From contig OY727095.1 of the NCBI GenBank assembly GCA_963402885.1, forward strand, positions 253,001-317,000: a stretch of DNA of 64,000 nt. Reading direction: 5' to 3'. This document shows, piece after piece, positions 23,736 through 35,800 of the stretch. The translations under genes were made by a program, and so were the position numbers. Every line of letters starts with the position of its first letter. Within the stretch, counting starts at the first letter, position 1. Origin of the DNA: Antedon bifida (lineage: Eukaryota > Echinodermata > Crinoidea > Comatulida > Antedonidae). The notes under the pieces are model-generated. The model did no database searches. It was not told where the DNA came from and saw only the letters and a program-made list of their open reading frames with translations.

Positions 23736-26700
23736 TATTCAGTTAAATTTAAACGTGAAATGTTGCACCCAAAATAACATTGTACAATACATCTAAATAA
23801 ATCATATTAATAGTAATAATTACACTCTAAATTCTTTAAATAATATGAATTTATAATTTAATGTTTTTTTTTAAATATTATAATTATCTGGACATCGTTT
23901 TTAGTATTTTTGCTTCGTGATGTTCAATCATTCAGATCTATTACTTATTTTGTAAATTTTTTTTGTAGAAAACAAACGTTTAAATTAATTAAAATTCCGA
24001 ATTGACAAATCCACGTCAAAAATACAAATAAATTGATTTTGAAATATGTTTGCAAGGTTAGCTTTTACGTGTAGACGCGCGTCACAACAATTGCATAATG
24101 TTTGGTTGTTGCGGGTATATCCCTATTACGCCAAGGAAGTGGCTGGGCCTACACAATTAATAAATTAGCCTTTGTGAGAAAAATCGAGGATGTAATAGAG
24201 AAAGCATTTGACAAACAAAATGAAAAGAACGGAAAAAACCCCAAAACATAACACGGTAGTTCACGATTTAATTTTTTTAGTTTAAAATGTTATCAATAAA
24301 ATGATTCTCATTTCCTTCTAATTTTTAAAACCTTACAAATGTTTAATTTTACTTTGTGTTAAAATCAAAAGTTCTAATCTAAGACATTATTGTCTGCTGC
24401 TCTGAATGTTCTACAGGGTTTTCCCCATAATCTTGCATTTAAAGTTCGCTCTTTGGTTGGACTAATTCATTTTTTTAATGGGGATTACAATACAAATTGA
24501 AGCATTTACACACTTATTGAATTGATGTTTATAGTGATATGACATATGTAAAAACTATAAATTAATTTATTAGCAAAATAATAAAATACTTTTGATGTTG
24601 ATGCGGGTGTTAATGCTGAAATTAAGATTATGAACAGACAATACATTCTCTGTTGTCGACTAAAATATTGGTTTAACCCACTTTGTAAACAACACAAAGG
24701 GTACAGTACACTGTATATTGAGCAGGGACTTTACCCCTCTCTGTCAACCTTGGTTGTCGCAATGTAATTTCCTTATATAATACGAGCCTACAGGGAATAT
24801 GTTAAGTTCCTCGTATTCTATGAATAATGGTGAGTTCTGAGGTTCTTTTTCTTTAAAATAAAGTGTATATATACGTGTAAAAGTGCTATGCTCGGTGGGC
24901 AGGCTAGGCTAGGAAGGATTCTAGGTAGGTGTTTAGTGAGCTAGCTAGCTGGATGTCTCCTCCGCGTATTTTCTTTCTCGATGCCCGGGGCGGATTGCAA
25001 TATAAAGACTTTGTCTTAGGCTTAGATCTAAGCCTAAGACCCCTCGCGAAAGTCTTAGCTAAGCCTCTCAGCAAAGTCGATTGCAATATCGCGGTCTAAG
25101 CTAAGCCCGATAGAAAACCTTAGTTACCACCGTTGAGGGCATTATTTGTGTGTACAAAAATAATAAAAGCTATCGTAAATAGATAAACGCCCTCAAGCTA
25201 TAGACAAAATAACACGTGGGTAAAACTCGCGCGAGAAAGTGCTATCAATCATTAAATGACTTTTCTAACAACCAATAACAACACGCCATTTACTACAAAA
25301 AAGGGATGATTTATGAATATTTATGAGACCCCGCAACCGTGTACGTTGCACGTGTGGATTTTAATAAGGAGGTGTGTGTGTAAACGAAATATTAGAACAA
25401 AATCGAAACACATTTTTATACCACTGACGGCTGAATATTAATTACATATAGGCCTAATTAGTAAGTTTTATATTGTTTATTACTACTACTTTACTCTATG
25501 CCTAGGCTCCTCTAGTCTATCTAGGCCTAGCTAGTAGTATTATAGTAGTACTGTACTGCATATAATACAGCCCGTGGCCTAGCTAGGCGGGCCTAATGAA
25601 TTAGTGTAGGCCTAACCTTTCATTCAAGATTAAATTCCACTTATTATTATGCATGTGTAGCCGGCAAATGTACTATCTAGCCTGTAGAGTATATAGACCT
25701 ATAATAATAGACTGGCCAATTAATAATATTTCACATTATATTATATTATATATACTGTAATACGATAGTAGTATACCTATACTATATAATATTTATTATT
25801 ATTTATAATAATATATGCTTTCCTTTTTAGACAAATGTGTATGAGGCCTACTTCAACAAGTTCAACAGTCAGAGAATAGATAAAGATGGAAAACAACGAA
25901 TTATACTACTAGGCCTGTTTCACTTTTGTTGAAGGCCAAGCAAGGCTCAGCTAGTAGTATGATTTTTTACATACATCTGGATTATACTATTTCATCATGA
26001 ACTTTGTGTGTAATTTTTTGCAGCAATTTACAACGATGATATTGCCAAAATGCTGTACGAAACAAACATTGACTGAGAATCAAAATAATATTACTGCATG
26101 GCTGTGTACTAAATTGTAATAATATTATAGTACTAGTAGTAGTAGGCCTAGTAGTAGTAGGGCCTAGATAGTAGCAAGTAATTACAGATTCATCATCAGC
26201 CTATGTTGACACTACACTACTAGGCCTAGCCTACAGAGTACTACAAAACATGGATATATATTTAATGGAATGGCAAAGCAGTAAATAAAAAAGAATTAAG
26301 GTATGCATGTTACTTGACATTGTTAATTGGTTTAAACTAATATTAATAATAATATTCATAATATTAATAATGTGTTCTACTTGCACTTGTTTTTTAATGT
26401 TTTTCTAACAAGTTTAATTTATACACCACTACCTACCTCCTCCCTCCCTTATAAATTATTATTAGATAGTAGGCCTAGTCGTTGATGTTTATTTAATATT
26501 GGTTAACTCCTTTTTTTTGGAATTTGTAATTTTTGTATTGTTCCATATGGACAGTTCAGTCTGAAATAAAGTTGAATTGAAAATGAATTGATTGGTATTG
26601 TAATTTTGTTTTAGATTCATGCTGAAGAATTTTAGTACCAGTATTATTATATATAGTGTTTCCATGGGGCCTTTATATTTAACGTCGTGAGGTAATTTCC

Positions 26701-27129
26701 CGATTGATCGTAATCAAAACGGTACTGGGTATGGTCTACTAGCTTTTCTGCTCCCAACCAGTACATCCATTCAAAGAAGCCTTGATGAAGTAAGCCTACC
26801 TGGTGGTGACCATAGAACGGTCCCGAGATAACGACTATACTTCAGCTTTAGTCGATAGAAGATTGAAATATTGTTAGAGATAGAGTATACGATGTTTGAT
26901 TATGTGTAGATATGTGATTTGTTCTATTATCCAAATGATGTTCCGTATATAGGAGATGAAGATAGTAGTTGGGTGTAATGATTTTGTATATCCAATAATT
27001 ATCCTAGATTGTATATTATGTGATAAATAATATTTTATATATATTTTTAAAATATTTATTGTTATGATTATAATATTAATAAAAATATATTTGTTAGTAT
27101 AAATTTAAAAATATAAAATATAGGTATAA

Positions 27130-27672
27130 AGAAGAAAAAAAATTATATATATAATTTAAATACTGTATTTAATGAGTCATTCATTAAATTTCTATTGGTG
27201 TTTACAAATAATTAACAATCTCTAATATATTATATATAAATTAAATTTATATATAATTTAAATACTGTATTTAATGAGTCATTCATTAAATTTCTATTGG
27301 TGTTTACAAATAATTAACAATCTCTAATATATTATATATAAATTACAATTTATATATAAATACTGTATTTAATGAGTAATTCATTAAATTTCTATTGGTG
27401 TTTACAAATAATTAACAATCTCTAATATATTATATATAAATTACAATTTATATATAAATACTGTATTTAATGAGTAATTCATTAAATTTCTATGGGTGTT
27501 TACAAATAATTTACAAATCTTTAATATATTATATATAAATTACAATTTATATACAATTTAAATACTGTATTTAATGAGTAATTCATTAAATTTCTATGGG
27601 TGTTTACAAATAATTTACAAATCTTTAATATATTATATATAAATTACAATTTATATACAATTTAAATATACT
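27130..27672. repeat. About 105-110-bp AT-rich tandem repeat, five copies
   Basis: Each unit contains ATACTGTATTTAATGAGT, TTCATTAAATTTCTAT, GGTGTTTACAAATAATT and ATATTATATATAAATT. It lies inside the Harbinger element, about 130 bp downstream of the transposase stop codon. Confidence 0.92.
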
Positions 27673-27803
27673 GTATTTAATATATTAATACCTGTATTAT
27701 GTACAATGATGATGCTGTTATGGCAGCGCCACAATTATTTTAATTAAAAAATGAATCTAATAAACCTTTAACATTTATACAGTATAAACATTTTTTTGCA
27801 AAT

Positions 27804-29329
27804 TTAATTAGCAATTGCATTTGCAACCATCTGCCTGATTGCACGTCCATTGTTGTCTTCAATTTGTTCATTGCGCTGCCCTGCATCCCCTATATCAATA
27901 TCCTCTTCATTTTCAATTTCTGGTAAACCCAAATTACGAGCCATATTATGAAGGACCATTGTTGCTGCTACCACAGCGCAGGTTCTGTGAGGCTGCATAC
28001 GGTTTTCTTCGTGCATGCACCGAAACCGCCTTTTCCATGCACCTATTGTCCTCTCGACAATACTTCTTGTTATGGAATGTACATTGTTATACCTTCGTTC
28101 TTCCCGAGTAATTGGATTTATAAAGGGTGTCAACAGAAATGGCCGTAAAGCATACCCAGAATCCCCCAACAAATATCCTTCTGGCATTTCACCATTTTCA
28201 AAGGCTACGCCAATACCACTCTCTCTGAAAATTCTGGAATCGTGCGTTGAACCGGGCCAACGCACTACACAATTTGTGAATCGCATGTTTGCGTCACATA
28301 CGACTTGGATGTTCAGGCTATGATATCCTTTTCTGTTAACATAAACAAATTCGTCAACTGTTGGAGCTTGTATCCGGACATGAGTGCCATCAACCGCTCC
28401 AATGACATTTGGGAAACCAGATATGTCGTGAAATTTAATTTTTGTTTCCCTAATGCTTGCTGCATCCATCGGGAAAAACACATACTCATTCATATGTCTC
28501 TGTAAGGCCAGTGAAACTTGCCTTACAATTCGGCAAGCTGTTGATTCATGAATTCCTACAAACAAAGGAATACAACATATTATAATCTTGAATTAACCTA
28601 AAGTATTAAATAACAATTGATAATAGAGAATATGTATAAATTTAATTTTATAAATTTATAAGAAAAATGTAACTTAATTTATATATTAAAATTATAGATA
28701 TTTTTACCATAATTTTATTTTTATTAAAAACTAAATTAAAAAAACAAACAAGCAGCCTATTTACTAGTACAAGCTTACTAATTGGCTTGTTGACTCCGCT
28801 CACTCACCATACCGCCGCCGTGCAGCTGGTGAATATTTTTAAATGGGTAAATAAACTTAAGGTGCGAGAGAGTAAACTAGCGCCGGCGCGATACTAGCGC
28901 CGGCGCGATAGTCATTGTCTAGGCCTAGGCCTAAATAATTATAATTTATTTTACTTAATTAGACTAAGTATTTACTAATTTTATACCTTCATTATTATCA
29001 CTAAAAACTAAACAATATTATTATTGTAGTTGTGCTAATTATTAATATTAATACTTACCAGAAAGATCGCCGGAAATGTTATGCATTGACCCACTTGCAT
29101 AAAATCTAAGTGCTGTGCACACTTGGAGGATCGGTGGGACTGCATTATTCCTATTCGTTACATTCAAATCAATTGCTAGATTATCGCTAAGCGTCATTAT
29201 ACTTTGCCGGTTGAACCGAAATTTTCTATATAATTCGTTGTCATCATATTTATCAAGCGGATGCAATCTATCGCGAAAAATACGACCTATTCTCTCGCGA
29301 TAGCCTTGCACCGCGATAAAGTTCGCCAT
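27804..29329 (-). CDS. Harbinger transposase (HARBI1-like), intact
   Basis: DDE endonuclease that cuts and pastes PIF/Harbinger elements; HARBI1 is the domesticated vertebrate relative. There are two exons on the minus strand, 29329-29059 and 28555-27804. They join in phase (GDLSG then IHESTACRIVRQV) and encode 340 residues, close to the 350 of the family, with no stop or frameshift. The N-terminal half holds the helix-turn-helix-like region (FRFNRQSIMTLSDNL). Catalytic motifs are seen in order: VIGAVDGTHVRI (first Asp), LLGDSGYALRPF (second Asp) and SIVERTIGAWKRRFR (Glu). The MANF start codon lies just inside the right terminal repeat, so the promoter is probably in that repeat. The flanking terminal repeats argue for a transposon gene rather than a domesticated one. 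Many short frames on the opposite strand are shadows. Confidence 0.95.
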
Positions 29330-29522
29330 TTTTTTTTGTCTTCGCGACGAATTCTAAGCCTGCTACGAGGAGGCTTAGAATCTAAGACCGCGAAACGTCC
29401 TCTCGTAGGCTTAGACTTTATATTGCAAGAGGCTTTATTCTAAGACCTCCATTGAGGGCGGTATAAAGCCTAGGCTTAAGTCTAAGACCGCCGTTAAGAC
29501 CTTTATTGCAATCCGCCCCCGG

Positions 29523-29866
29523 TGTCACGCGCCTGGATGATACCGACGACGAGATGTGACTGCTGATAACGTTCAGATAAGAAACAATTAATAACCGAGG
29601 CCTAGAGTAGTAGAACGTAGGCCTACCAAACATTTGATAACAATCACAAATGTACTTTAGACTTTAATTTCGGAATATTGATTGATCGAAGGTGATCAAA
29701 TTTTATTTGATACTTTAGTCTTTGCCTTTGTTGGAATGAATGTCATGTATTTTTATGGAAGAATAGGCCTAGGCCTAGATTTTTTTTAAATACAAATCTT
29801 TTTAAATCAAAAGTCGTAAATACGGTCATCTTTGTTTTCAGATGGGAATACCGTGACAATCCTCCG
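29523..29866. other. Upstream region of the MUN-domain gene
   Basis: The interval between the Harbinger right end and the first coding exon. A good splice acceptor (TTTGTTTTCAG) ends at 29841, so bases 29842-29866 are 5' untranslated and a noncoding first exon probably lies upstream, position unknown. Confidence 0.5.
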
Positions 29867-32800
29867 ATGATGGCAACATCACCGAGATGGAGGTCGTCAT
29901 CAACCGATGGAGGGCGTAGCTCAGTCCTACTGTCAGCAGACTCACTCTTCCCTAGCTTGATTAAAGCGGAGAGCGAGGCATGGAAACGAATGGATTCCTT
30001 GGATAATGATGACGATTCATCACCAGAGTCATCCTTGGTCAAGTAAGATTTTTTTATTGGGAGAAGGAGGGCAATATTTTAATCATATATACCACTTTTT
30101 CACATCTGCAAAATGTAACAACTTGTAACCAGGTTTGCATAGTGTGAATACAATTTTGTGGAAAATTTGTGAATTCTCGGGAGAAAAACACACTGATTAG
30201 ATACCTGTTTTTGTTCCGAGATGTTCCGAGTTCTTACTGTGTGCATGTGCATTGCCCTGGTATTAAACCAATCATAGCCAATCAAATAGCGCGCAACTAC
30301 ACTTTCCTTCTGAGTTTTCTCAGGTTTCGCGTATGTGTGTATGAGAACGTGTAATAAATCAAAAGATCAAACCTGGTTACAAGTTGTTACAAGTTGTAAC
30401 AATTTATGCAGATGTGAAAAGGGTATTCTCCAAGTCACAAGACATGAAGCTTAAACCCAACATGACAAGGTGAAAAAACCCATGATACACCTATTATAAC
30501 ATTACAAGACTTACTTTTTGTTTCAATTGTATTGCCCTATTAAAATGTTTATACATTAATGTATAAGGTTGTTAAGGAAGTGGTAGACTGTATTATGTTT
30601 ATGTGTTCATACGGTAAATTCCATTGTGTTATTTTAAAGTCATCATAAATTCCTATATGAAAATAGAGGAAACCAGGGCTTAATTATATAGTTATTAGTA
30701 TTACATGAAAAGTTGTTTATTATTTTTATGTATCCAATTTTTTTTTTGTAAGATTATATGAGGAGATTAGCCAAGATATTTAATGTTTTTGTTATTACTT
30801 TTTTGTGTTTAATGGGTTTTTTTGCCTTAAAAGGCATATTATTGCATATGAAAAGCTGTTTTATTTTATTATTTTAATGTATCATGTTTTTTTAGGAGAT
30901 TAGCCAAGATATTTAATGTTATTGTTATTATTTTTTGTGTTTAATTTATTTTTTTTTTGCCTAAAAAGGAGATGAAGCAATTCATTTCATATGATGTTTT
31001 AGCTTATTATATTATGGATGCACCAACATTTTTAAATGTAATTTAAATTTTCTCTTATTAGGCATGGAAATTCCGTTCAAAGCATTCACAGTTATTTCAA
31101 AAACCTAGAGTAAGTTATTACAGTTGTTTTGGTTCTTCTAACAACTCTACCCCAATTGCACCTTCCTGGCATATTCCCTTCTGTCTGTTAAGCTTTGTCT
31201 ACACTATCAAACTAGTATAACAAAAAAGTGTGATGTGCCCAAATATGGTAGAGATATGCCCAAATATGGCATTGATATGACATCGTCATGTCCATATATG
31301 GGCACATCACATTTCTGTCACATAAAATTTGATAGTGTAGACAGAGCTACTTTATTTTGTATTACATTATTTGGAATAATATTATGCAAAATCAATTAAT
31401 CATATTATGCCTAATTCACCATGTGTTTCATCACATTTTGCAATAATAAATTAATATATACTCAGAAATACATATTCAGAATAATGTATGTAGAAAACGC
31501 TACTATACAGAATGCTATTCAGGAATTAGATTAAATACTACTTGCAGAAAAGTGATCTCAACTGGTACTCAACTTGTTAGTCACCACACTACCATTATAA
31601 AACTCTGTCTACACTATCAAACTTAATGTTGACAAAACAATATGATGTGCCCATATGTGGACATAATGATGTCATATCACTACCATTTGTTGAGCATATC
31701 ACATTTTTTGTCAAACTAGTTTTACAGTGTAGACATAGCTTTAGACAGGCAACATGTTTTAGTAGTGTTTTTATACAATTTCAGTTCCAATGTTTGTTGT
31801 ATGAGTCTCCCTGGGAAAAACGCCAATGCCTACAGTAAGATCCGTGTACCTCAGACAGACGGAAGAGATTCAGGAATTGAAGATGGTACTGTCAGTGGTA
31901 TGGACTCAGATAGACAGCATAAACACGTCTTGGATCAAAGGGTTTGTACTGTTGTTGTTTAGTTCTAAAACAGATGAAAATTATAAAGCATGTTTTATGT
32001 TTTCACATTTATTTATTTTTGATTTTACCTCATTTTTAGAGGGTGACCATAAACAGCAGAGCTGATAATCAAGGGCCCTCATGATGAGTTATGATAAGTG
32101 TCTCGTCTCGAAAGATGTACATCACATCTTACTTGATTTATTACTAATTTTTGAATAGAAAAACACATGACCAAAACACAAACATGACCAAAACATTGAG
32201 TGTAGTTTCCCAAAAGATATAACTACTGTATTAACATATCCATCAAGTTGGTTTGACAAATTGATATTATTATAAAATATTTCACCAAATAAAACATTTT
32301 CTTTTTCTATATCCGTAAGTTGTTTTTTCATTTATCGATAGCCTTATGTATTTCTGTCAGTTTAAACTTAGATGTATACTAATTAGATTTCCTGTAATTA
32401 CAACCTTTCCGCTGACCAGATCAAAAATGGTCTGCGGTATTCATTTAATGATATTTGATAATTTTATATTATTAGCCTTCAAGTATATTTTGCAATCTGT
32501 TTCTTGTTTTTTTTTTAAATGTACTTCAAAAGTTTCATGACCCCAGTGAAGAACAACTCTGTGTTGACCTAGAGTTGAACTTGAACTTTAGTTTATCTCA
32601 TATTAATATGTTTTATCATCCCTCATGACTTATATTATCTATTCTATTATATACATATACATCATATATATATATGAATCTGTACAGTAAAAAGTAGTCA
32701 GGCCCTTAATCTTCTAAGAAAAGTACTTACACCAGAGGCGGATCCAGTGGAAGAACTTAAGGATACATGCTCTATTTTTGACAGCTACTTCTTGATATCA

Positions 32801-35800
32801 ATTATTGACACACTAATGTTAGGGCTTCCCCATTCAACAAATCCTGGATCTGCCCCTGCATTCAGTTATAAGGTTATAATAGCCCTAATTATACAGCTGT
32901 TTCAAACATCATTCACTTTTTTTTTCAAGCAATTATTAGATTATTAATGTTAGATTGCCAATTGTCTCATTGTATCTTATTTCAAGTAGGCAAATGTGTT
33001 TCTCTCAAATCAAGCCACTATTTAAATTTTATCTCATGATTACATTTGCAAATGTTATCAGAAATCATAGCAATAAAGCTTAAACCGCTTAGGTAAATAT
33101 GCTTACCCTTTCACCTACAGTACTCTCCAATATTTGCATTCAAAAGAGAGGGTAAGCCATTGTTCAAAACTCGTTAAAACTACTGCATTGCAATTTCAAT
33201 GTGACTATTTCATCTTTACCACATGACCTAATGTATACCTATCTCTTATAATATTTTACAATTTATTAGTTTTCTAATACAATAAATTGTTAATACATAA
33301 TGTACTATTGTCTGCCCTTCTACACAGTTTTATGGAAGTCGCTCATTCATCGGTGCCTCAGTGCTCTTTGGAACGACTTACCACTTACTTATTCAACAAA
33401 CACCCACCATTGTTACATTCAAACAATTATTAAAAACTCATCTATTTACGTTATCTTTTGATTAATTTCTCTCTGTATATTTTTGTTTTAATGTAAAGCG
33501 CATTGGGGCTATTAGCATAATGTGCACTATCAAGCCTAATATATTATTATTATTATTTGTTTGCAGGAATTTTCAGTGTACAAACGTGCCCTTCTTTGTG
33601 CCCAGTTCCCAGTGCTAGGCTCTGTTTCCCCTCCTTCCTCAGCCTCAAATTCACTAACAACCAACAACTTTCAACACACCTTCAATTTCATTCCAATCCC
33701 CGAATCCAACACAAAGACAACGTTCTCTGATGACAGTGAGATCGATGATGACACGGATACCTCAATACAAGTACAGACTTTATGCGTGGTTGTACGCCAA
33801 GCATTCGACTTAAACGAAGAGCGACATCTATACTATGACGATATTATTTCAGAAGGCTACAACAGAAAATCACCGGCAAAAGTAAGACATTAAACTGTAT
33901 TTGTAAATAATTTGTAATGTTTACTAAAACAGTTCTTTTCAGAGCTAATATACGTGGTGTACCGCAAACTGCATATCAACATTTTATTTCGCCATGCAAA
34001 CCTTCAAACAATATAAAATAGAACCCCTTTTAAGGGGCCACCTTTAGGACGCAGAAAAGTGTAGGGGTGTACCAAAATAGAGATCCTACTGTATATGTTG
34101 ATGATATTTCTCATTTAATTTATTCTTTTCATCTCTCTTTAGATTCTTATAGATGAACTTGTTAGCAGACTTAGACTCCTTGAGAACAATAAGCATCCAT
34201 TTTACAGTCCGTTTGCTTTTGAGGTAAATTGCATTCCACTTTTCTTTAACAGGCTTAAATCTAATCAAGGTAATTCAATATTTGTTAGGTCACTGGTACA
34301 ACCTCCAAGCAAATATACATATTGATATTAAGTTATTGAAATTTTAATAGAAACCCTGGTTTCAAGGTGTTCCATGAATATTGCTTTTTACATTTTCTGT
34401 TGATTGTTCAGCGTTTAGAGTCACCCTGCATCTTGCGCTATATAAATTGAACGTTATTATTATTATTGAATAACTGTATTGTTAGAACATGTATTGCCTT
34501 TCGTAGTGTGCATAACAAGACAGTGTCTCTGTCCCAGGGGTGGCCCTTGAATAGAGTGTCCAAAATGAAGGGTTCTAATTTATTTAATTTTTTTTCAGAA
34601 TCGGAATGCATATGATTTATGGCAGCAACAAGAAAGACGAACTGTTATCAAATTGTACAGTAAATTCTGGCATTATGCATTGCCCAGCGCATCTAGTAGT
34701 CTATGTAACCCAATGTACTGGGCTAGTACACATGAGGAATATAAAGATCTTATGATCCAACTCATTAGGTATGATTCATTATGCATTGCCCAGCGCATCT
34801 AGCAGTCTATGTAATCCAATGTACTGGGCTAGTACACATGAGGAATATAAAGATCTTATGATTCAACTCATTAGGTATGATTCATTATGCATTGCCCAGC
34901 GCATCTAGTAGTCTATGTAACCCAATGTACTGGGCTAGTACACATGAGGAATATAAAGATCTTAGGATCCAACTCATTAGGTATGATTCATTCATTTTAA
35001 GTTTTTCAGCAATTTTCATTTTTTCATTTATTTATTCGACACAATCAATAATGCGGCATAACGTGTGAGTGTCCGCAACCCTTACAACAAACTACAAAAT
35101 ATAAAAATATAAAAAAAGCATTTAAAACAAGATTAAATACACATAAAGAGAATAAAATATTATATACAAAAACTAGTTGAAATATATTGCACTCATCTGG
35201 ATATATAACAAAGATTTTACAGTAAAATATGCATTATACACTGTACACATATAAACCAGCACACACAAAAGAAATAAATTCAAAATGAACAGTGACCAAT
35301 GATTATTTAGTTTTAAAAATATACTCACAACATTGCGCAATTATATGCCCATAGGCTAATTGTATTGTTAACAGTATTGTTAATGTACATAACACCTGGT
35401 AATACAATGACACAAAAAATAAGATAAAAAGCTGCAAATATTTCATATTCATGGAAATAAATGACTCTACAGTAACTGTAACTATGGGACAAAACATAAA
35501 TTTATTACCTATTTTATTTGATTTAATCATTTTTTTAAATGCAGAAGTGGGAATGTGCATCATAATGTATTGAGAGGAGGTTGGATATTATCCTCGTCTA
35601 GCAGACGTCTACTCAAGGAATTTGGTCTCAGATATGGGGTGGTAAGTAGTCTCATTAAAAATAAAAATACCAAGCATCACTACTGTAGACCTACTCCTTT
35701 CTGATTAAGGAAGCTGCATTATCTACTTCAATAAAAATCATTTGGCTTCAGAAGACGACACAATAGTATATGACTGAAGTAGGCCAATATATGCATTCCA

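Larger units (their letters stand above)
22095..24984. other. Intergenic, repeats and no supported gene
   Basis: It holds a GATGAC/GATGATG microsatellite (22636-22735) that produces spurious Met/Thr and Ile/Val reading frames. It also holds a four-copy short repeat with an inserted retroelement (see 23250-23735). The rest is AT-rich with no family signal. Confidence 0.6.
24985..29522. mobile_element. PIF/Harbinger DNA transposon, about 4.5 kb
   Basis: The ends are inverted: GGGGCGGATTGCAATATAAAG at the left (about 24987) and, read inward from the right (about 29522), GGGGGCGGATTGCAATAAAG. Both ends also hold many CTTAGATCTAAG-, GTCTTAG- and CTAAGCC-type subterminal repeats, the sort of sites a transposase can bind. 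The right end merges with the upstream region of the transposase gene. I did not identify the 3-bp target duplication with certainty. The left half (25130-27100) is AT-rich with TAGGCCTA tracts. I see no reading frame for the Myb/SANT-like second protein usual in autonomous Harbinger elements. Confidence 0.8.

Noticed and set aside
27839..28505. Plus-strand reading frames opposite the transposase
   Set aside because: Shadows of the minus-strand Harbinger transposase, which has clear catalytic motifs.
29743..30042. Minus-strand 99-codon reading frame
   Set aside because: Shadow of the first coding exon of the MUN gene on the plus strand, which has splice sites and joins in phase to the next exon.
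33121..33151. Possible micro-exon of the MUN gene with good acceptor and donor
   Set aside because: Its length (31 bases) would shift the frame between the exons at 31785-31941 and 33567-33881, which join in phase without it.
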